Positions 58,075 to 64,000 of a stretch of 64,000 bases of DNA are shown here, in pieces. The first letter of the stretch is position 1, and the number at the start of each line of letters is the position of its first letter. The position numbers were made by a program, and so were the translations under genes. Location: contig NW_003101667.1 of NCBI RefSeq assembly GCF_000003855.2, positions 717,012 through 781,011 of the forward strand, read 5' to 3'. Source of the stretch: Blastomyces gilchristii SLH14081 (taxonomy: Eukaryota > Ascomycota > Eurotiomycetes > Onygenales > Ajellomycetaceae). Under the pieces are notes generated by a model, which was given only the letters and a program-made list of their open reading frames with translations, ran no database searches and was not told the origin of the DNA.

Positions 58075-61000
58075 ATCATGTCTAATGATAATATGAGAGA
58101 ACTCTCAAATACAAGCATAGACATAATGTCACAGTGGCTCTGAGCAATGTTGAAATTATAACAGCAACAGATAGCTGATATACATGCAACTTAACAACTT
58201 TAATACAAGGAAATTCAATAATTCACTTAATAAGAAATTTATGCAATTTCAACATCTACAGAATCAAATACAAAAGCACTGAAAGAACACTTAGATACTC
58301 TCATATATTTTAATGCTTTCAATCTCACTCTCTACTCATCATGAAGGATGGAAATGCTCACAAAACTGAGTGTAGATGAAGATGTCATCAGTTCACTAAT
58401 CAATCAAGATTGATATATCAATGAATGATTGAAGAATCACATGAAACAGAAGTTTCATTCATGAATGAAAGCATGTGAACCAGCATTGCAAATGCCTGAC
58501 AATATCATCAAATATCTTGATATTCTGTTTCAAGACACTGTCATGCAACAGAAAGTATTAAATTGATTACAGAGTATCTGACAGAGAAATACTTCTCTCA
58601 TAACATTCATCCCTGACTTTAACACCAAGATCTTAGAAGCAGGTGATCAATCTTGAGAGAAGTGAATGAAGATTAGTATACTCAAGAAGACACTAACTTT
58701 CAAACTCTTACAGACTCTTATAAGTGTAAATAAAGACCTGACTTATGAAGGCTTCTGCACACAGCTCTGAATATTGAACAACTGTTTTATCAAGCTCAAG
58801 AGTATATAGAACAGTGATAGAAGATGTTACACTTACACATCTGTGCTGAGGAATAACTCAGTCACTTATACACCTGTACTGAGGAATAACAATAATGATG
58901 CAGATGCTATGAACTGAGTAGACTTGAATGTCTATATATAAGCAAGAGTCTTCACTGTCTGAACAGGCTTCTGAGTTCCTGGGATCACTTCTGAAGAAGT
59001 CACTGATCAATATCAATGAGAAGTATACATCAACTGTAACTGATCAGAGTACATTGCTTTCAACTGTTAATCAGCCTATGTGCCTCCTCACTAAAAGAAT
59101 GAATCAGTGTCTGTCCATGTCAATCATGTTACATTAGAGGAGGATTCAGAAGATAACTATGAGAATGTCTTAATAAAACAGAGAAAAGATTAGCTTCTGT
59201 TCAAATTTACAAGCAGGAGCTTAAAGAGATCAGACAATGACAATTTGAAGAGAAAATGACAATGAATGTGATTCTTGTATCTACTGTGATAGATAACATG
59301 TATAATATGAAAGTCATGATAGACAGCAGTCTATGTCATTACACAATGATTAAATCTTCAATTGTAAGATGTTATAATCTTCAGTGTATCTCCTTACTAA
59401 GACTCTGACTCCTTGCAGGATTTAATGATTCAAAAGACATTCACACTCATTATATAATAAAACTAAACATAGATGTCAGAGAACATTAACATGAAGATGT
59501 CTATGCATACAAAGTTGATAATCTTGACTATAATCTCATGCTAGAACTTGTCTGACTGTCTGAATAAGACATCTTGTTAAATGCTTAAAACAGAACCTTA
59601 ATATTCCCTAACAATGATAGAATTCATAAAGATGATATTCATAAGACTATAAATCTTACACAGATCTCTGTCAATACTTATGAAATACTTCAAAAAAGAA
59701 GTCATCATCAAAATCACTGACAAAGTCACTGATAGCAGAATCATGTATCAATCTATTTCATCAGTCTGATCAATATCAATAAAGCTCTAGAAAAGTTATT
59801 CTGTACTATAATAACAGATTCTCACATAAAACTCTCTCAACAATATTATGAATATCTAGATATCTTCTGACAAGACAACATTATGAATATATCTTCTTTA
59901 CAAGGCTCAGAAGTGAATCACAGTATCAAGTTAGAAAAGAAGAATGATAAGAATCTCAAGTCATCATAAGACCTTCTTTATAATATGTCTTAAGATGAAC
60001 TTCTTCTTCTTCAGAAGACACTCAATGATCTGTTAAATAAGAGAGTCATATATATTAACAACTCTTTCACTGCAGCTTCTATTCTCTTTGTAAAGAAGTC
60101 AGGTGAAGAACTCTGATTCTGTGTGAACTATCAAGATCTGAACAGATTGACAAAGAAAGATTATTATTTCTTATCTCTTATCAATGAAACTCTAGCATGT
60201 ATCAGACAAGTTCAATAGTTTACAAAGCTAGATATTATCACTGTATTTCATAAGATTCATATCACTGAAGAAGATGAATGACTTACAGCATTCTGAACAC
60301 ATTATAGTCTCTTTGAATGAGTAGTCACACTCTTTGAACTGACTAATACTCTCAGTACATTTCAGAAGTATATTAACTGAGCACTCTGAGATTTTCTTGA
60401 TAAGTTTGTATCTGCATATCTAGATGACATTCTCATCTTCACTGACAGATTCAGAAAAGAACATCAAGAACACATACAGAAGATATTACAATGATTATAA
60501 AAGACAGAACTATTAATAGATATTGACAAGTGTGATTTCAAAGTCAAGAGTACAAAATACCTAGGCTTTATCATAGAAGCTAGCAAGGGAATTTGAATGA
60601 ATTCTGAGAAAGTCTCTGCTATTCTCAAGTAAGAGGCTTCATATACTGTGAAAGATGTACAAAGCTTCATTGGATTCACTAACTTCTATTAGTGATTTAT
60701 ACAAAACTTCTCAGATATTACAAGATCACTTACAGAACTCACTAAGAAAGACTCAGTATTTCAATAGTCAGCAGACACTGAAGCTGCATTTATATAAATG
60801 AAGAAGATATTCATTAATACCTCTCTGCTGATAACATTCAATCCTGATTATGAGACAGTTGTTGAAGCTCATTTCTCTGACTATATCACAGAAGAAGCTA
60901 TATTACAATATAATGATGAAGATGTCTTACAATCATGCATCTTCATGTCTAAGAAACTGAGTCTCATCAAATGCAACTATGAGATCTATGATAAGACACT

Positions 61001-62790
61001 TCTTATAATCATACACTGTCTAGAAGAATAAGACTCTGAACTCTGAAGCATCTCTGAATTTGAGATAATCACAGATTATAAGAATCTCAAGCACTTCACA
61101 ACTACTCATAAACTCACTGAATAACAGATGCAATGATCTGAGTTCTTAAGTCACTTTCATTTTACAATACACTACTGTTCTGACAGCCAGAACTTGATGA
61201 CAGATGCCCTCTTACAACAAGAGCAAGATATGTCATTCAATATAACAGATACTCACTGAATGAACTGAGAGCACCAGCTCTTGAATCTGAAGATACTAGT
61301 TGATCAAGATGAAACAGCTCATGACACTATACATACTTCTCTGATTAGAACTGTCACTGATATCTCAACTTCTTCTGAACCTACATTAGATGAACTATGA
61401 CATACAGCAGCTCAAACTGATCAACTTCTTCAAGCACTTATTAAAGCAGTATAACAAGAAGCACTCTGATTTCTTCCACAACTATATATAAGAACTGATA
61501 TCTCAGAATATTCAATCAATGATAATAACACTCTACAATTTCATGAATGACACTGAGTCTCTCACTTCAAACTCTTATGCACTCAGATAATGTAAGAGAT
61601 GCATGACTCTTGTATGACCAGTCATTCAGATTGCAAATAACTGTATTAAATAATCTCTCAAGAGTTCTACTGACTCAAGATATTAAACAGCATTAGATGT
61701 TTCATTTGAAACTGTAATCATTGTTTCTCTATCATCTCATGAAAGAACTGTAGAAAAGGCCTGCTGAAATCACTCAATGTCTCTGATAGAATCTGATGAG
61801 ATATGATAATTGACTTCACTATTGATCTCTCTGAGAGTAAGAATTGTAGAAATGTCCTGATCATCATGAATTAATTGAGTAAGAATGTAATATTGAAACC
61901 TTGTAACAAGATGAATACTGAATAAGTTACTGAAGCTTTTCTAAGAAGCTCATTCTATTGAATGCATGAATTGCTGAGATCTATAGTATCAGATCAGAGC
62001 TGTCAATTCATGAGCACTCTCTGAACAAGAATCTGTCAAGTTCTCAAGATTATACATCATTTGTCAACTGTCTATCACTCTGAGACTGATGATACATCAG
62101 AACAGATAATTCAGATTATAAAGAATTATCTTCATAAGTGCTGTAATTATTCATAAGATGATTGATATGACCTTCTTCTACACACTGAAGTCACTATCAA
62201 TGACTGAGATGCTGTTTTAACAGGTATAAGCCTGTTCTTTCTCACACACAAATATCACATAAAAGTACTGAATCTTCTAGAGACTATACATTTCACACTG
62301 AACTCTCACAGTTCAATCCAGATCACTGATAATATAGTAATGAAACTTCAAGACATCTGTGATTGAGTAGAAGCCTTCATAACAAGCACTAAACAGAATT
62401 AAGAGATTGAATCAATGTTCACTGAGACCTCACTGAGCAATATAAGATAGAAGATCTGATATAATTGAATCTTAAGAATATACAGATCACACACTCATCT
62501 CACACACTGAATTATCACTATGCAAAGTATAAAGTGATAGAAGTTCTAGACAGTCACAACTACTGTCTTAACAGATCATCAGAGATTCATGATATCTTGC
62601 TCTGCCATGCTGTCACTGATACATTCTCTTCTTAACTGACTTCTGACTGACAGCTGTCAGAGATTATAGAAGAAGATAACAAACTTGAATAAGAGATTGA
62701 AGATATTCTTGATAAGAGACCCCGCAGCTGCAGTTAACAATATCTTGTGAAATGAGTCAGCTACAATTATCTGACCTGAACTTCAAGTTC
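58075..62790 (+). pseudogene. Gypsy A5 gag-pol remnant
   Basis: gag from ~58,080, knuckle CINCN(stop)SEYIAFNC near 59,030, protease VMIDSSLCHY near 59,310, RT 60,000-60,600 with [10 protein letters not shown] kept (~60,410-60,440), RNase H in the open frame 60,798-61,031 (NPDYETVVEAHFSDY, the acidic active-site position reading His, and [17 protein letters not shown]), integrase 61,560-62,400, chromodomain remnant 62,690-62,790. Many TGA/TAA stops. Confidence 0.85.
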
Positions 62791-62859
62791 TGCATTATTC
62801 AAGACTGCAGCCCTTGATCAATGAGAGCTATGTACAATCAAGAAAGAGAAGAAGACTAA

Positions 62860-63567
62860 TGTGATGAGCTGTTCTTAATCAATCATATAGACTATTCTGT
62901 TACACTTCACAGATTTCTATCACTTCAATTCTCAGTCATCAATTCACAGCTGAAAATCTACAGAATTTCTATTCTTTCACTCCGAAGCTTTATCACATAC
63001 AAAAACCTCTATTCTTTCACCCTGAAGTTCCACTGCATACATCACTACATACATGTATAAATATTCACTCTGATCACTGATTCTCACACTTTCTCTTTCT
63101 TTTCTTCTCTAACATTTTTCACTTTGTTCTATAAGACCTATAAATATTATACTGATCTATTCAGTGTAGGCGCCCCGGTGGCCGAATGGTTAATGCGGCC
63201 ACGTGGTAGCGCCTTGGCGTGGGAAACCAAGGCGCGTGGGTTCGAAACCCGCAGGGGATACATTAAATCCGGAACTCAAGCACCTCAGGTTCCTAATAAA
63301 TACAGAGCTGTACAAATCGCTTCAATGAATCGCTCTATGTTCCTGGGCTGGGAAGTTATTATCGCATGTATCTAATTGTCACTCCTTTGTATTTTCCTAT
63401 GTTCTTGTTATCTTGGCGTGGTCTCAACACCTGTATTTCCTCCTGTATAACCAACACTTGACCTGTATTTAACATCATGCAAGGACTCATTATAAGCTCC
63501 GCTTGCATATGAGTATAATGAAAGAATAATAATAATAATAATAATAATTCAGTGTAGGCCTCTTACA
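62860..63567 (+). repeat. 3' LTR of gypsy A5, split by a SINE
   Basis: Starts TGTGATGAGCTG and ends CTCTTACA; ~320 bp without the SINE and its duplication. More mutated than the 5' LTR. Confidence 0.9.
63172..63546 (+). mobile_element. tRNA-derived SINE, copy 4
   Basis: 375 bp, head GCCCCGGTGGCCGAATGG, B-box GGTTCGAAACC at ~63,240-63,250, 3' stem-loop 63485-63514, then (AAT)n. ATTCAGTGTAGGC is duplicated (63159-63171, 63547-63559). It lies in the 3' LTR of gypsy A5, making it the youngest insertion of this nest. Nearly identical to copy 2. Confidence 0.95.
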
Positions 63568-64000
63568 ATTCTTTATAATATTTCACTTGAAATTTTTGAC
63601 TGTGAAGAAGAAATACTACTTCATAAAAATAAATTAGAAGAATACAATTCTATTCAACTGAGAAAAGAGTCTGTATTACTAAATTTAATTGAGTTCAGAC
63701 AAAGTAGAAGAAATGTCTCTATTCTAGTATATATAAAGATACTTGAATAATCAAAGATCTCTGAAGTAAGAGTAACAGGTTTGAAAATAAGAGTTTATAA
63801 ATATAAAGACTCAAGAATAAATCTCAAAGCTTAAACACAGTGTTCAAACTGTCAAAGATATGAATACTTTGTAATCTCTTATTTTAGAGACTCAAAATGT
63901 GCATTCTATGCTAGAGATCACAAAACTAGTGAGTATAAATGTGAAACATACTTAAAAAGAGATAAAATATATTAATATACTCGGCTTAAATACTCTAATT
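63568..64000 (+). pseudogene. LINE ORF1 remnant, copy E, second part (runs off window)
   Basis: Resumes ORF1 after gypsy A5: SLEIFDCEEEILLHKNKLEEYN, then RKSVLLNLIEFRQSRRNVSI-like sequence, then knuckles TQCSNCQRYEYFVISY (last Cys to Tyr) and CAFYARDHKTSEYKC. The element continues beyond 64,000. Confidence 0.85.

Larger units (their letters stand above)
57456..63567 (+). mobile_element. Gypsy family A element A5 (chromovirus), complete, nested in LINE E
   Basis: LTRs at 57456-57775 and 62860-63567 (the latter with a SINE inside), duplication ATTCT at 57451-57455 and 63568-63572. PBS at 57778-57788, gag, protease, RT, RNase H, integrase, chromodomain end near 62,680-62,790, then a polypurine stretch (62,841-62,855). 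About 5.7 kb without the SINE. Confidence 0.93.

Noticed and set aside
63172..63375. Conserved 65-80-aa protein (AEWLMRPPGSALAWETKARG-type) repeated four times
   Set aside because: The frame lies across the tRNA-like head and body of the SINE, on the SINE strand. Conservation follows from the DNA repeat; no known domain.

Overview
The window looks like a piece of a filamentous ascomycete genome (Pezizomycotina). Two conserved eukaryotic genes with short GT-AG introns and microexons sit in a normal-GC island at about 1-5,770. The remaining ~58 kb is very AT-rich and is built almost entirely of nested, mutation-riddled retrotransposons. The combination of a gene island, huge AT-rich gypsy/LINE deserts and CpG-depleted repeats recalls Onygenales/Ajellomycetaceae (Blastomyces-like genomes). 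That placement is inference and was not tested.

Gene island: glutamine-hydrolysing asparagine synthetase (minus strand, six exons, 562 aa) and the SUMO-conjugating enzyme UBC9 (minus strand, four exons, 157 aa). A ~520-bp terminal-inverted-repeat element (MITE-like, TA target duplication) with an internal minisatellite lies between them.

Repeat desert, left part (5.8-24.3 kb): a solo copia LTR (6,561-6,831), then Tad1-like LINEs on the minus strand. Copy A (7,061-8,938) is 5'-truncated. Copy B/D (8,939-13,192 plus 21,180-24,320) is split by a full-length nested copy C (13,193-21,179) with an 11-bp target duplication. Two ~375-bp tRNA-derived SINEs are inserted in these LINEs.

Middle part (25.4-52.5 kb): remains of a second gypsy family (family B, minus strand; 25,385-27,415 and 45,087-49,107). 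Between these pieces lie two structurally complete chromodomain gypsy elements of family A: A1 (27,703-33,430, minus, duplication ATGAG) and A2 (33,614-45,086, plus, duplication GAGAT). A2 is interrupted in its integrase by a complete copia element (38,195-43,942, minus, duplication TGAGT). A 5'-truncated family A copy, A3, runs 49,108-52,542.

Right part (52.5-64 kb): a LINE RT fragment and a gypsy fragment in a chimeric block, then a plus-strand LINE (E, from 54,576). E carries a SINE in its 5' region and a complete gypsy A5 (57,456-63,567, duplication ATTCT) in its ORF1. A5 in turn carries a SINE in its 3' LTR. LINE E ORF1 continues to the window edge.

How the elements work together: the SINE ends in a 3' stem-loop plus (AAT)n tail that matches the LINE 3' end, with compensatory stem changes, so this LINE is very probably the machinery that moved the SINE. 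The family A gypsy elements show an 11-nt LTR/PBS complementarity typical of Tf1-like self-priming. The copia element has a PBS matching half of initiator tRNA-Met. All long repeats carry C-to-T/G-to-A hypermutation focused on CpG and CpC rather than CpA, mostly making TGA stops. None of the transposon reading frames in the window looks functional.
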